This document shows positions 1 through 9,567 of a DNA stretch of 64,000 nt, one piece after another; within the stretch, counting starts at the first letter, position 1, and each line of letters begins with the position of its first letter. The DNA is from Lineus longissimus. Taxonomy: Eukaryota; Nemertea; Pilidiophora; Heteronemertea; Lineidae. The notes under the pieces were generated by a model that was given only the letters and a program-made list of their open reading frames with translations, was not told the origin of the DNA and did no database searches. The stretch spans positions 1,984,001 to 2,048,000 of the forward strand of contig NC_088322.1 of assembly GCF_910592395.1 (NCBI RefSeq), in the 5' to 3' direction. The position numbers were made by a program, and so were the translations under genes.

Positions 1-59
1 TTAGCATTAACCGCAGAAATGCTCGTGGGCCTCAAACAAATTACTGTTTGGCCATTTAC

Positions 60-143
60 CTTCTCATGTGTCCGCTTCTTGTATACGCCTTGGTAGCCAA
101 GTTTCTTCATCTTTGGGGCGAAGAAGTCATAAACAAAATTTGA
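60..143 (-). CDS. Possible host exon, Angel/CCR4-type nuclease family
   Basis: Read on the minus strand, an 84-nt open segment (28 codons, phase 0 to 0) lies between an AG acceptor (144-145) and a GT donor (58-59, followed by AAAT). The peptide contains DFFAPKMKKLGY and GVYKKRTHEK. This resembles the segment of Angel/CCR4-type endonuclease-exonuclease-phosphatase proteins just before the conserved DGCA motif, which would be encoded by the next exon outside the window. These enzymes act in mRNA deadenylation and decay. The upstream polypyrimidine tract is poor (an AT repeat), so the splice assignment is inferred. It would be the only host coding sequence in the window. It could instead be a chance open stretch. 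Confidence 0.35.
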
Positions 144-246
144 CTCACATTATATATATATATATACGTATACGCTCAACCAATGTACAATACAAAATCA
201 CACAAATGTATTGCCAGTAAGCACTGTAGCATTCAACAATATAGTA

Positions 247-2301
247 TTACACTGGAGACATAATCCGGATAGCAGCCTCCAAAGCAGAGGGATGACTCTG
301 GAACCTGCTATCCCCAAGAAGCTCAGTGATCAATAACACCTTCTGGCGCCATTCCGGAACAGGACCAACATGCTGTGAAAAAACATACTGTCCATCCGGA
401 CGCAGCCAGTCCGGTGGCCGACGTCGTCGACTTGACCGACGAAGAGTCTCCGATTTCGCACTCTCTGAATCTGAGTTCGACAGTGCGTCAGAATCCAGAG
501 ATGGCCCATCGGAAACCAAAGTTGACGGAATCGTCGCTGTGTCAGGAACATCCTTCAAACTAGCGGATTCTCCCTTAGTTGCCCCCTCCAACTTTTTCAA
601 AGACCTTCTTGGCCTAGGAATAGGACGGGCCAACTGAGAGTCACCGCTAGGCCGACATAAAGGATGGTCGGACTGGCACGAAATCGGGAGCAGCATATTT
701 CGGTGTAGACATTTGCGGGAACCGGACTCGGCCTCTACCACAAACACCGGAATATCTGGTTTTGACTGACAGGACACAGTATAAAACTCATCTTCCCACT
801 TGTTGGCAAGCTTGTGTTTGCCACGGTCCCCAACACGGCGAACCAACACCTTGTCGCCGATATTAAGTGTAGCACCACGTACCCTAAGATCATAATGCTC
901 CTTCTGCTTGATTCTGGAAGCTTCCAATTGCTTCTGAGCAAGGTCATATGCAATGGCTAGACGTGAACGTAAATCGTCAACAAAGGCGACCTTTGAACGT
1001 GGCTGAGCAGACGGGAGCAAAGTACCAAAATGAACATCAATGGGAAGACGAGGTTCCCTGCCAAACAGGAGAAAGTAAGGTGAAAACCCTGAAGAATCAT
1101 GACAAGAAGAGTTGTACGCATGAACAAGACTAGGAACAAAGCGTTTCCAATCCTTCTTCTTATCCGTGGGGAGTGTGCCAAGCATATTTAATAAAGTGCG
1201 GTTAAAACGTTCACAAACTCCATTCCCCATAGGGTGATAAGGTGTTGTGCGCGACTTGGAAATATTCATGAGCTTGCACAGCTCTGAAATGACCTTCCCA
1301 ACAAAATTCTGACCCTGATCACTATGAAGACGCTCAGGGATACCATAATGGACGATATAATTGTCGAAGAGAACACGCGCTGTTGTAGCCGCGGTCTGAC
1401 TTTTGGTAGGTATAGCCTGAGCATATTTAGAAAAATGGTCAGTGATGACTAGAATATTTTCATAACCATGAGACGGTTCCAGCGATAAAAAGTCCATGCA
1501 CACCAACTGCATGGGCTGAGTAGTGCAAATGCTGACAAGTGGAGCACGCTCCTGAAGCTGCGGTTGCTTCTTCTTAATACATGGAAGGCAATTCCGAACC
1601 CACTTGTCAACTTGAACTGACATTCCGGGCCAAAAAAACCGACGTTTAATAAAATCGAGAGTCCTATCTCGTCCAAGATGGCCTAAGTGATTGTGGAACC
1701 CGTTGTGGAGATTGTGGAGACAGGATGGGACCAAGATCTGTTGAAAGCATTGACCATTGAACGTTAACCTTTTACAGAGTAAACCGTCCAGTAAAATCAA
1801 GCTGTCCCAATATGAGCATAATTTTAAAAGTTCCTTGTCCTTGTCCTTCAATAAATCCCTACTCGGACGCTGCTGGAATTTGACCCAATGATAAAGCTGA
1901 GAAATAACAGGATCAGCTTGCTGTCCTGCCCTGATATCAACCTTAGGCCAAGGGGAATCAACAAGCAAAACCTCGGCCGATGACAAATCATTCGACACAG
2001 ACATACATAATGATTCAACCAAACCATGTCCACCCTGTGCCGCCTGGCAAATCGCCTGAACACTCTCAATTCCAACTGTGGACCAAGGGAACCGTGACAA
2101 GGCATCTGCTTCCACATTAGAAGCACCTGGCACATAAGATATGTCAAAATGAAAGGCAGAGAGGTCAGCCAACCAACGATGCCCTGTGGCATCTAGTTTA
2201 GCAGACGTAAGAACATAGGTTAAAGGGTTATTGTCAGTCTTGACATGAAAATAGTTGCCATACAAGTAATCAAAGAACTTCTCCGTCACAGCCCACTTCA
2301 A
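247..2301 (-). CDS. pol: Gypsy RNase H C-terminus and integrase
   Basis: A 684-residue frame continues RNase H (LKWAVTEKF, then TDNNPLTYV near residue 23). It then gives the integrase zinc finger H-H-C-C (HNHLGHLGRD to NCLPCIKKK, about residues 200-245). The catalytic core follows, with D in CMDFLSLEPSHG, D in HSDQGQNFVG and E in NGVCERFNRTLL, about residues 270-370. A basic C-terminal region follows with a GPY/F-like module (GDKVLVRRV to CLHRNMLLPI). There is no chromodomain. The true frame runs further upstream to a frameshift near 2430, so the ATG at 2301 is not a real start. It would integrate the cDNA copy of the retrotransposon. The catalytic triad looks intact. Confidence 0.9.
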   Translation of the reverse strand: MKWAVTEKFFDYLYGNYFHVKTDNNPLTYVLTSAKLDATGHRWLADLSAFHFDISYVPGASNVEADALSRFPWSTVGIESVQAICQAAQGGHGLVESLCMSVSNDLSSAEVLLVDSPWPKVDIRAGQQADPVISQLYHWVKFQQRPSRDLLKDKDKELLKLCSYWDSLILLDGLLCKRLTFNGQCFQQILVPSCLHNLHNGFHNHLGHLGRDRTLDFIKRRFFWPGMSVQVDKWVRNCLPCIKKKQPQLQERAPLVSICTTQPMQLVCMDFLSLEPSHGYENILVITDHFSKYAQAIPTKSQTAATTARVLFDNYIVHYGIPERLHSDQGQNFVGKVISELCKLMNISKSRTTPYHPMGNGVCERFNRTLLNMLGTLPTDKKKDWKRFVPSLVHAYNSSCHDSSGFSPYFLLFGREPRLPIDVHFGTLLPSAQPRSKVAFVDDLRSRLAIAYDLAQKQLEASRIKQKEHYDLRVRGATLNIGDKVLVRRVGDRGKHKLANKWEDEFYTVSCQSKPDIPVFVVEAESGSRKCLHRNMLLPISCQSDHPLCRPSGDSQLARPIPRPRRSLKKLEGATKGESASLKDVPDTATIPSTLVSDGPSLDSDALSNSDSESAKSETLRRSSRRRRPPDWLRPDGQYVFSQHVGPVPEWRQKVLLITELLGDSRFQSHPSALEAAIRIMSPV

Positions 2302-2348
2302 TGCGAGAAATTCTAACTTGTGAGCTGGATAATTACGCTCCGCTTTGT

Positions 2349-2603
2349 TTAAACTCCGACTATCATAAGCAACAACCCGACGTTGGTTATTCTGATTTTG
2401 ATAAAAAATAGCTCCGAGACTGAAGTGCTGGCATCAATGTGGAGTTCAAATGGAAGCGAAAAATCAGCAAAGCATAAGACATGAGGACTGGACAACTCCT
2501 TTACTAGTGAGACAAAAGCAGACTCTTGCTTTTCTCCCCATGTCCAGGAAGAAGTGTTGGCAACTTTTGGTCTGCCCTTCTTGGGCGTAGTAGCCGGTAA
2601 CAA
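2349..2603 (-). pseudogene. pol: Gypsy RNase H N-terminal segment, frame-broken
   Basis: This piece joins reverse transcriptase to RNase H. It contains the tether and first RNase H strand (CFADFSLPFELHIDAS), whose D is catalytic. It is cut off upstream by an in-frame TAA near 2653, where gypsy elements normally have Tyr in the GYYRKF motif. It is cut off downstream by a one-base frameshift near 2430, after which the RNase H sequence continues in the frame of the 247-2301 ORF. Both lesions are visible directly and show that this copy cannot make an intact Pol protein. Confidence 0.8.
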
Positions 2604-2654
2604 CTCATTTAAAGGACGGGCTAACGTCGAAAAGTTTCTTACAAACTTTCGGTA

Positions 2655-4385
2655 TTAGCCTGCAAACCCTAAAAATTTACGAACATCTTCAGCATTCTGA
2701 GGGGTGGGCCATGATCGAATGATTTTGACTTTATCAGGATCAGCCTCAACGCCCTTCGCTGAAACCAAGTGACCTAGATACTTTAATTTCTCCTTCAAGA
2801 ATATACATTTACTGGGTTTTAACTTCAAACCACAGTCTCGCAGCCTCTGAAACACATTTTCCAACCTTTGAAGGTGTTCCTCCACCGTTGCCGAGAAAAT
2901 AATGATATCATCTAGATACACAAGACACTCTTTTAAGTGCAAATCCTGTAAACAGCGCTCCATTAACCTTTGAAAAGTACTGGGAGCATTTGTGAGGCCA
3001 AAAGGCATTAAATTCCACTCATAGAAACCAAGATTCCCAGCAGTAAAAGCTGTGCGACATTTATGTTCCTCCTCCAACTCAACCTGCCAATATCCTGACC
3101 GTAAGTCTAACGACGAGAAGTATTTGGCCCCAGCAAGGCTGTCAAGAGTTTCATCTATCCGAGGCATGGCATAAGAATCTCGGATAGTCCTTTTATTTAG
3201 CTGACGCATGTCACAGCATAAACGCAAACTTCCATCCTTTTTCCGAACCAGAACCATGTTGGAGGCCCAAGGGCTTTTCGAATGACGGATAACCCCAGCC
3301 TGCAACATTTCCTCTAAGTGTTGTCTAACTTCTTCAAACATGGCGGGAGGAATCCGCCGATGACGCTGTTTGAGGGGAATGGGATCGTTTAACTCAATCC
3401 GGTGTTTGACTAGACTAGTTTTGCCAATTTCCAGATTGGATAGAGAAAATATGTCGTCATAACGACCAAACAGACCTTCAAGCTTGGAGACGTCACCGCT
3501 CCCCAAATGAGACAAGTCAATTTCCTCGAGCACTTTCCTTCTATGAGCAGAGTCGCAAGCTGAACCGGGACCCAAACGATCCGACATAAGATTCATGGAA
3601 TATAGGGTGGAAGATTCAGGAGTCATAGTACAATCAGACAACAGATCCTCTTTGTGGCAAACTGTATTGCCCTGAGACAGCCTACAAATCACAGAACGAC
3701 TAGGGAGAGTAACATATTTCCTCCCAGGGTTATATACACAAACTGCAACCCTCTCCTTCCGTTGCCCATGCATTTTGACCAGACTTGGAACAACTATAAC
3801 ATCGCCGGGCAATGAAATACCAGGAATACCTTCGGCAATAGCCGATGTAATTTTGCCAGTTGAAGCACCATGACAAATACCATGTACAGTTACCCTCGAA
3901 TCTGGACCAATAACAATCGGCTTTGTTGTCTGAACTTGGCCTATAATTGGTTCAGCCTGTGACACCAAAGTTGAGAAAGCTAGTTTCCATTGCTTTGGCA
4001 CAGTACCTACAGGTTGAAAGCGGGATAAAAGATTGGTTCCCACTAAGACAGGCACCCTGAGATTATACTTGGTATTGGGAACCACAAGTATAGGAACCAA
4101 GAGCTCATCATCCGAGAATGGACAGGTTACGGACGCTTCAACATAACCCAAGTACGGCAATGGGCTACCATTGGCGCTTGAAATGTACAGAAGATCAGAA
4201 ATAGGAAGAATAGGCAAAAGTGAAACGAAGTGCTGTTGGTAACAATGCTCAGAGATGGTACTTACCATCGAGCCAGTATCCAATAGACATGACAAAATCT
4301 CGCCCTCCAATTTGATGAACGACTCGTTCGACTTGCCAATTAACCCCTTAGGCAAAGAAGAGGGTGCTAAACACTTGGAGCTCAC
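2655..4385 (-). CDS. pol: Gypsy protease and reverse transcriptase
   Basis: The retropepsin motif LLDTGSMVSTIS lies near residues 35-45. The reverse transcriptase follows: the H-x-I substrate strand (VKHRIEL), the template-grip region (SPWASNMVLVRKKDGSLRLC), the D-containing strand SSLDLRSGYWQ, NLMPFGLTNAPSTFQRLM, and the active-site box VYLDDIIIFS. The ORF ends at KFLGFAG, at a TAA that replaces an expected Tyr codon. The first in-frame codon used as a start is GTG. More probably the frame is entered from gag by a -1 frameshift, because it stays open upstream past the gag stop at 4499. It copies element RNA into DNA in virus-like particles. Confidence 0.92.
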   Translation of the reverse strand: MSSKCLAPSSLPKGLIGKSNESFIKLEGEILSCLLDTGSMVSTISEHCYQQHFVSLLPILPISDLLYISSANGSPLPYLGYVEASVTCPFSDDELLVPILVVPNTKYNLRVPVLVGTNLLSRFQPVGTVPKQWKLAFSTLVSQAEPIIGQVQTTKPIVIGPDSRVTVHGICHGASTGKITSAIAEGIPGISLPGDVIVVPSLVKMHGQRKERVAVCVYNPGRKYVTLPSRSVICRLSQGNTVCHKEDLLSDCTMTPESSTLYSMNLMSDRLGPGSACDSAHRRKVLEEIDLSHLGSGDVSKLEGLFGRYDDIFSLSNLEIGKTSLVKHRIELNDPIPLKQRHRRIPPAMFEEVRQHLEEMLQAGVIRHSKSPWASNMVLVRKKDGSLRLCCDMRQLNKRTIRDSYAMPRIDETLDSLAGAKYFSSLDLRSGYWQVELEEEHKCRTAFTAGNLGFYEWNLMPFGLTNAPSTFQRLMERCLQDLHLKECLVYLDDIIIFSATVEEHLQRLENVFQRLRDCGLKLKPSKCIFLKEKLKYLGHLVSAKGVEADPDKVKIIRSWPTPQNAEDVRKFLGFAG

Positions 4386-4498
4386 AACAGGTCGGACCTT
4401 AGGAGGTTCTGGAGGTGGGGACCTCCTCCGATTACGATTAGGATCAGAACGAGCATGACAGCGACTAAGGTTCTCCTTGGGACTAATAGGCTCGCTTC

Positions 4499-6175
4499 TC
4501 AGTGTCTGTCCCCCGACACTGGAGCATTGTCTTTTAAATCCTTCCCATTCGACTTAGGGCACCTTCGACTGAAATGACCCTTCTCGCCACAGTTGAAACA
4601 AACAACATTTTGCTGTCGTTTCTGTTTATGTGCCTCAATGGCAGTCAACTTGCCCTGCAATCGCTGAACTTGGTCAGTGAGAGACTTGACGACATCAGAC
4701 TCAGGACCAGAACCGACAGTGACTTGACTAACATGTACTTGAGACGAACTATTAGCTGACAAAGACGCTGGTATAGCTGGAGCAGCGAACTCCTGCTCCA
4801 AGACCCGAGCCTGCAACAACAAGGAGTGATATGGCATAAAAGAATCATAAAGATGGCGGAGACCAAGCCGAACCCTCTCATCCCTCAATCCAGACCAGAA
4901 TTTACTACGCAGCATCTCTGGGCTGGAGATAGGGACGGCATCTCCTAGCAGATTCAATATATCCTCAAGACGACAACCCCAAGAGGCGACTGATTCGCCA
5001 ACCCCTTGGGCTGCAACATAAAATTTCTCCAACAGCTTCTCCGCTGGCAGGACATTACCAAACATGATATCAAATTTATGGAGGATTTCCTCGACAGTGA
5101 CATCTTCACCCATGTGCAAGAGAACATCCGATGCAGGATACTTCAACGATTGACGAATGGCCTGCAGCACAACGCGTTGCTGCTCAGCCTTTTGCAAGCA
5201 TTTCACCTCATATCGCCACTGATTGAAAGACACAGAATTCTTAACATCCTTTGAGCCGGAGAATGTAGCAATACGTGGCTTACCATATGTAGAAACTTGA
5301 ATCGGCTGAGAATTGTACCAAGGCTGAGATAAAGGCAAGCCTGGGGAATTGACTGGTTGTGCCTGGTAACCCGACCAAGGTTGCGACATGGGCAGAGTTG
5401 AAGTCTGCCCTGAAGACACAGGAAAGACAGGAGCTGACCACTGCTGAGGAAGATAAGAAGTTCTCCTATGCGAAGAAATGCCAGGTTGTGACAAAGACCG
5501 TGGCTGTGAGGCAGGATGCCCTGGATGTACCATCGAGTATGCTATGTCAGGCAGAGAAGACACAGGTTGTGACGCAAATGCATGCTCCTCGTAGCAAGAA
5601 ACGACAGGCTGTGAGGACGCTGGTTGTGACAAAGACCGTGGTGAAGAATACTGGTTGTGACTAGTAGTCAAGGGAGGTTGAGATAGAACATTTTGATGAC
5701 CAACAGGCTGCGACCAAGACAAAGGATTACGAAGGATATGTTGTGACGAAGAAGAATGATGAAGCGTTGATGGAACAGGTTGTGAACCTACTCTGTCCTG
5801 AGGCAATAGCGATGTTGGATAGGGCTTAATGAAAAGTTTACGATGGGGGAGACCATGTGAAGGACGACCCGAGCCCACTGGACCATGAGATTCCGAGGGG
5901 CCATCAGCAAATGAAACCCTTTTCCTTGACCCACCGGAACCATCACGGTCAAACACCCCACAACCTTCCATGGAATCGCTCCTTGGTGTACTATAAATGG
6001 AACCTTCTTCGGCATCTTCTAACGTAAGGTCTTGTAGTAATGACGGAGTGTCTTCTTGCATTAATGTAGTCATAATTTTGTTTTTTATAGCTGGGGATAA
6101 CAAACGAAGGTCCCTAAGTACCCTCAGGGCCCTCCTTCCATCTCCCCCTTCCGATTTGATTGATGGTGATTCCAT
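4499..6175 (-). CDS. gag: Gypsy Gag with CCHC zinc knuckle
   Basis: A 558-residue protein. The N-terminal third is Ser/Pro/Gln-rich with the tripeptide SQP repeated more than a dozen times (about residues 130-300). A capsid-like helical region follows (about residues 300-470: KPRIATFSGSKD, FNQWRYEVKCL, SVASWGCRLEDILNLL). A coiled stretch follows, then one CCHC knuckle (CFNCGEKGHFSRRC, near residue 525). It would form the particle that packages element RNA. The ATG at 6175 is the first in frame. The SQP-rich insert is unusual for gypsy Gag and is low-complexity. The ORF is intact in this copy. Confidence 0.9.
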   Translation of the reverse strand: MESPSIKSEGGDGRRALRVLRDLRLLSPAIKNKIMTTLMQEDTPSLLQDLTLEDAEEGSIYSTPRSDSMEGCGVFDRDGSGGSRKRVSFADGPSESHGPVGSGRPSHGLPHRKLFIKPYPTSLLPQDRVGSQPVPSTLHHSSSSQHILRNPLSWSQPVGHQNVLSQPPLTTSHNQYSSPRSLSQPASSQPVVSCYEEHAFASQPVSSLPDIAYSMVHPGHPASQPRSLSQPGISSHRRTSYLPQQWSAPVFPVSSGQTSTLPMSQPWSGYQAQPVNSPGLPLSQPWYNSQPIQVSTYGKPRIATFSGSKDVKNSVSFNQWRYEVKCLQKAEQQRVVLQAIRQSLKYPASDVLLHMGEDVTVEEILHKFDIMFGNVLPAEKLLEKFYVAAQGVGESVASWGCRLEDILNLLGDAVPISSPEMLRSKFWSGLRDERVRLGLRHLYDSFMPYHSLLLQARVLEQEFAAPAIPASLSANSSSQVHVSQVTVGSGPESDVVKSLTDQVQRLQGKLTAIEAHKQKRQQNVVCFNCGEKGHFSRRCPKSNGKDLKDNAPVSGDRH

Positions 6176-7024
6176 TCTGATTATGTATGAAATTTATTTG
6201 GGATGGTTGAATTTTTTTTTTTTTTTTTTTTTAATTTACTTTGACCTGTAATAAAAAGGGAATTTGAAATAGACTATGATGATTTTGGATTTTTTTTTTT
6301 TTTTTTTTATGAAGCCTGAAAGAAATTGATGGTGATGCAGCAAAATGACGGTAAACGATGGTGGAGGGATGAAGTGAATGATGAATGTCATGAAATGAGT
6401 GCAGGGTTAAATAACTGCAAATTATAGACGTTCGTTGTGTCACAAGAAACTTTTTGAAAGCAAAGTAATCGACCAAGTTATTTATAAACAATTCTACCCC
6501 AAGCGCTATAAAATTAACCAGGTGACTTTATGACACCAAAATAATCTAAACCCATGCAAAATCATCTAAAAAACCGAAGCTCTATGAAACTTAACTTAAA
6601 ATGCATTCACAACAAAAATGTACAACTTAATGAACATGCCGGCCATAAGGTACATGCAACATAATGAGAATAACTAAATCAAATGTCAGTGATCACATAA
6701 AACTGAATTTCACAGTGTCAGTCAACCAAAAAGAATGTTCCAACGCGGTCACAGTTCAACGTAAGAAATAAAGGAAACGAAAATGTCAATCCCTCTGAGT
6801 AGTCAACACAGCTCAGTGTTAAGCGAACCAAACAAAAAAACGAATGTGCACATGACTTGGAGGTAGAACACCCCCCGTATGCGTCGCGATTTTCAGCTAT
6901 TCGAATACTAGTATCTACACGATCCAGGTCGTCACTTCAAATCATCATGCATTATCGATATCGTAGGGTAGACTCCCCGGGTTGGTTTCAATCATTGTTG
7001 TCAATGGACGGCTGAGACCCCAAA
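6176..7024 (-). other. Gypsy 5' leader, no gene
   Basis: Non-coding stretch between gag and the LTR. On the element's sense strand it carries two long A-runs (plus-strand T-runs at 6219-6240 and 6292-6310) shortly upstream of gag. I see no ORF worth calling. A probable primer-binding site lies at its upstream edge (7007-7024). Confidence 0.6.
7007..7024 (-). promoter_or_regulatory. Probable tRNA primer-binding site
   Basis: Immediately inside the LTR end (CCACA), the minus strand reads TTTGGGGTCTCAGCCG. The TGGGG start two bases after the LTR is typical of a site complementary to a tRNA 3' end, as in tRNA-Pro-type primers. The tRNA species is not determined. Confidence 0.55.
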
Positions 7025-7452
7025 TGTGGCCGATATTTCCGGCCAGTGGCCAATTAGCAGGCATACAGGCACCTGCAAGCACATAGAATTAAGGATAAGC
7101 AAGGAATAATGTTATAGTAGAGTGATAAACTCAAGGAATGGCTTTTAATGACGGAATGACGGAATATATTTACAATTTACAGAACACGAATATGTACATA
7201 CCTGCAAGCACATAGAATTAAGGATAAGCAAGGAATAATGTTATAGTAGAGTGATAAACTCAAGGAATGGCACTGGGCCACACCAAACATTCACTAAAAT
7301 AGGTATAAGTATATATATATTATGTAATGATTAAAGGTATTAAAGAGCATTAAAACTAGTGTATTGAAAAAGGCAAGACCAGCTTGTGCTGCCATCTGCA
7401 ATGGGCAGCACAACTATTAAAGACATTAACCCATGCTCCCACACTACCCACA
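7025..7452 (-). repeat. Gypsy 5' LTR
   Basis: A 428-bp segment with perfect 5-bp terminal inverted repeats (TGTGG at one end, CCACA at the other), followed inward by the primer-binding site. Maverick polymerase coding sequence begins right after its outer end. No second copy is present in the window. Confidence 0.75.
7071..7271. repeat. 72-bp direct repeat inside the LTR
   Basis: Positions 7071-7142 and 7200-7271 are near-identical 72-bp copies separated by 57 bp. Duplicated enhancer-like blocks of this kind are common in LTR U3 regions; the role here is inferred. Confidence 0.85.
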
Positions 7453-7914
7453 ACTTTACAGTACCAGTATGTGTCTCACAGGGGTGCTGATGTTGTAGAT
7501 GTGTTCTGTAACTGGTTAATCAGGCTGGAAGAACAATTCTCTAATTTATTGAACTGTAACTTTCCTCTAACAATGACAGATGAAGATTTGGTGAGTTACT
7601 CACAAGAAACACAATGTTATTACTGTAATCAACCTTTAGGATATGACAAGGTCAAGGATCACGATCACTACAGTGGGAGATATCGAGGTGCTGCTCACAG
7701 CTCATGCAATTTGAATGAAAATAAAGCCATGTTCGTTCCAGTATTTTTTCACAATCTTAGTAATTATGATTCACACCTGTTTATCAAAGACTTAATGACT
7801 AAACTACCGAAGTACAAGAAACTGAAATTACTTGCCAAACAGCAGAGGAATACATCTCATTTCAGTTCGGTTGTTTCAGGTTTTTGGACTCGTACAGATT
7901 CATGCAGTCCAGTT
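7453..7914 (+). pseudogene. POLB: M1 DNA polymerase B, exonuclease region (fragment 1)
   Basis: This frame contains the Maverick zinc-binding/HNH-like signature (CYYCNQPLGYDKVKDHDH, then YRGAAHSSCNLN) and the exonuclease motif VFFHNLSNYDSHLFI. A one-base frameshift near 7842 moves the coding frame, which continues in the ORF to 8774. Sequence before about 7460 belongs to the LTR, so the polymerase N-terminus is missing. Family members are protein-primed replicases of roughly 1000 residues or more; here only the part from the late N-terminus onward remains. It would replicate the linear element genome. Confidence 0.88.
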
Positions 7915-8536
7915 TAGACAACATAACCAAATCAATGCTGGATGATGACTTTAAAATTACGAGACAGAAGTTCCCAAATACCATTGATTTTAAACTATTG
8001 AGGAAGAAGGGTTCAGTACCTTACTCTTTTTACACATCACATGAAAGCTACAATGTCACTTACCTAGAAAAGTCTTTGTTTTTTGAGGAATTGAAAAATG
8101 AAATAGCACCTGATTCTGCCTATGATGAGGCTAAGGTAATATGGGATCATTTCAAGATCAGGAATCACGGTGAGTTCATTGACCTCTACCTCAAAACTGA
8201 TGTGATCCTTTTAGCTGATTTATTTGAGAAATTCAGGGATGTCAATTTGAACTACTTTCAGATAGATCCATGTCACTGTTACTCGGCACCAGGCCTAACC
8301 TGGCAAGCTGGTTTGAAGTACACAGGAATAAACCTAGAACTACTGACTGATACCAACATCTTACTTACTTTTGAGAAAGCAATACGAGGTGGAATTTCGG
8401 GTGTTATGGGAACAAGACATGTCAAGGCAGATGAACACCACAAACTACTCTACGTAGACGCAAATAATCTTTACGGCTGGTCCATGATGGAACCTCAACC
8501 CTATGGTAGTTTTGAAATGATAGATATTGATCCACT

Positions 8537-8563
8537 CGAGATATGCTCTCAGGACAAAGTCCG
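8537..8563 (-). repeat. DHE copy 1 (in M1 polymerase)
   Basis: 27-bp double hairpin in the inverted orientation, flanked by ACT on both sides. One stem-2 base is mismatched (GAGA against GCTC). Read through in the polymerase frame as ICSQDKVRL. Confidence 0.85.
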
Positions 8564-8566
8564 ACT

Positions 8567-8593
8567 AGGACAAAGTCCCGAGAGCATAGCTCG
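8567..8593 (+). repeat. DHE copy 2 (in M1 polymerase)
   Basis: Adjacent to copy 1 in the opposite orientation, sharing the ACT between them and followed by another ACT. It starts with A instead of C and has spacer CGA. Read as GQSPESIAR. Confidence 0.88.
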
Positions 8594-8760
8594 ACTTAAC
8601 ATGAATGTTATTAGTAAAGAGCAGATTATGGCAATTCCAAGTGACAGTGAAGTAGGCTACTTCTTAGAGGTGGATTTGGAGTATCCAGGAAATATTAAAT
8701 TTAAGTCAAGGAACTTTCCATTCTGTCCCGAATCTTTCTTTATTGAAGATGATGAATTAA

Positions 8761-8820
8761 GTGTCAGTCCATGATACCACCATGCAGGATCATGCAAATG
8801 GTGGCAAGGTGGGGGGTCAA
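8761..8820 (+). repeat. Left TIR of the TTAA transposon
   Basis: Matches the reverse complement of 12913-12965, apart from an extra block of about 12 bp (near 8789-8800) in this copy. Confidence 0.88.
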
Positions 8821-9567
8821 CAGATCTAGTTGTAATTTCTACCACAGACCTGTCCTAGGGTACTATGAAGGCTGGTGGATTGGTTTCGAAAATAACCCCA
8901 CAGTTTTGGGGTACGGCTGTTAACCATTTCCTACTCATTTTCCTTTTAAAAAAACATGCATTATCCCTCAAAATAGGCTAAGTCTTTTGTCAATTTTCGT
9001 GCATCAAACAGAATTATCACTAAACACCGCCTATTGAAATTGAAAGTACATGATCTGAGCTACCTTTTCATGCCTTTTGTTTTGCCCCAGGTACATTTTA
9101 ATGACAGGTACAGTACGTACCAAAAACAATGCAATCTCAAATTTCAGTAAAAAGGCAATTTTAACTCTCCTTTAGCTCCAACACTGCAGTTTTTTAGGTG
9201 ATGCCACTTCCAGGTAAGGGAGTCAGAATGCTGTTTTTTAATTTGCAAAAGAAAAAAATCCGGCCGCCCTTACGGTTTTCCGGTGAGGGGGTCGAGTCGC
9301 GCCCTTCTCACTGGTGCCCATTTTTTGCCCATTCCCTCAGAAAACTGACGAAATACACATGCTTTCCAAATAAAATTACATTTTTAGATGTTAGTGAACC
9401 CCCCTCTCCCTTGCCCCTCCCACACACTCCCTCAAACAACCTATTACCCCTGTGGAGGCTTAGCGGTCTTGGCGGAAACGATCACCAGCAACGACAACAA
9501 CAACAACAGTTACAGTTACAATGCATTGTGTACATGCACGTGTACATTGTGTGATAGTCAATTGAAA

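Larger units (their letters stand above)
247..7452 (-). mobile_element. Ty3/gypsy LTR retrotransposon, 3' end lost
   Basis: On the minus strand the order is LTR (7025-7452), primer-binding site, leader, gag (4499-6175), then pol with protease, reverse transcriptase, RNase H and integrase (247-4385). This domain order is that of Ty3/gypsy (Metaviridae). Pol lies in the -1 frame relative to gag and is open across the gag stop, so a -1 frameshift would fit. No copy of the 428-bp LTR follows the integrase within 1-246, so the element is 3' truncated or rearranged. Pol carries one in-frame stop (near 2653) and one frameshift (near 2430), so this copy is inactive. The LTR abuts Maverick polymerase sequence at 7453. 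Confidence 0.9.
7845..8774 (+). pseudogene. POLB: M1 DNA polymerase B, exonuclease III and motif A (fragment 2)
   Basis: Second frame of the same polymerase. It carries the exonuclease III motif (YLKTDVILLADLFEKF), the Maverick-typical APGLTWQAGLK, and polymerase motif A (YVDANNLYGWSM). Two double-hairpin elements (8537-8593) add a 20-residue insert in frame just after motif A. Coding sequence stops at a TTAA (8757-8760), where a 4.2 kb transposon is inserted; the last residues read before the stop belong to that transposon. The frame resumes at 12966. Confidence 0.9.

Noticed and set aside
326-637. Plus-strand ORFs across 326-6015
   Set aside because: Shadows of the minus-strand gypsy genes, with biased composition and no motifs.
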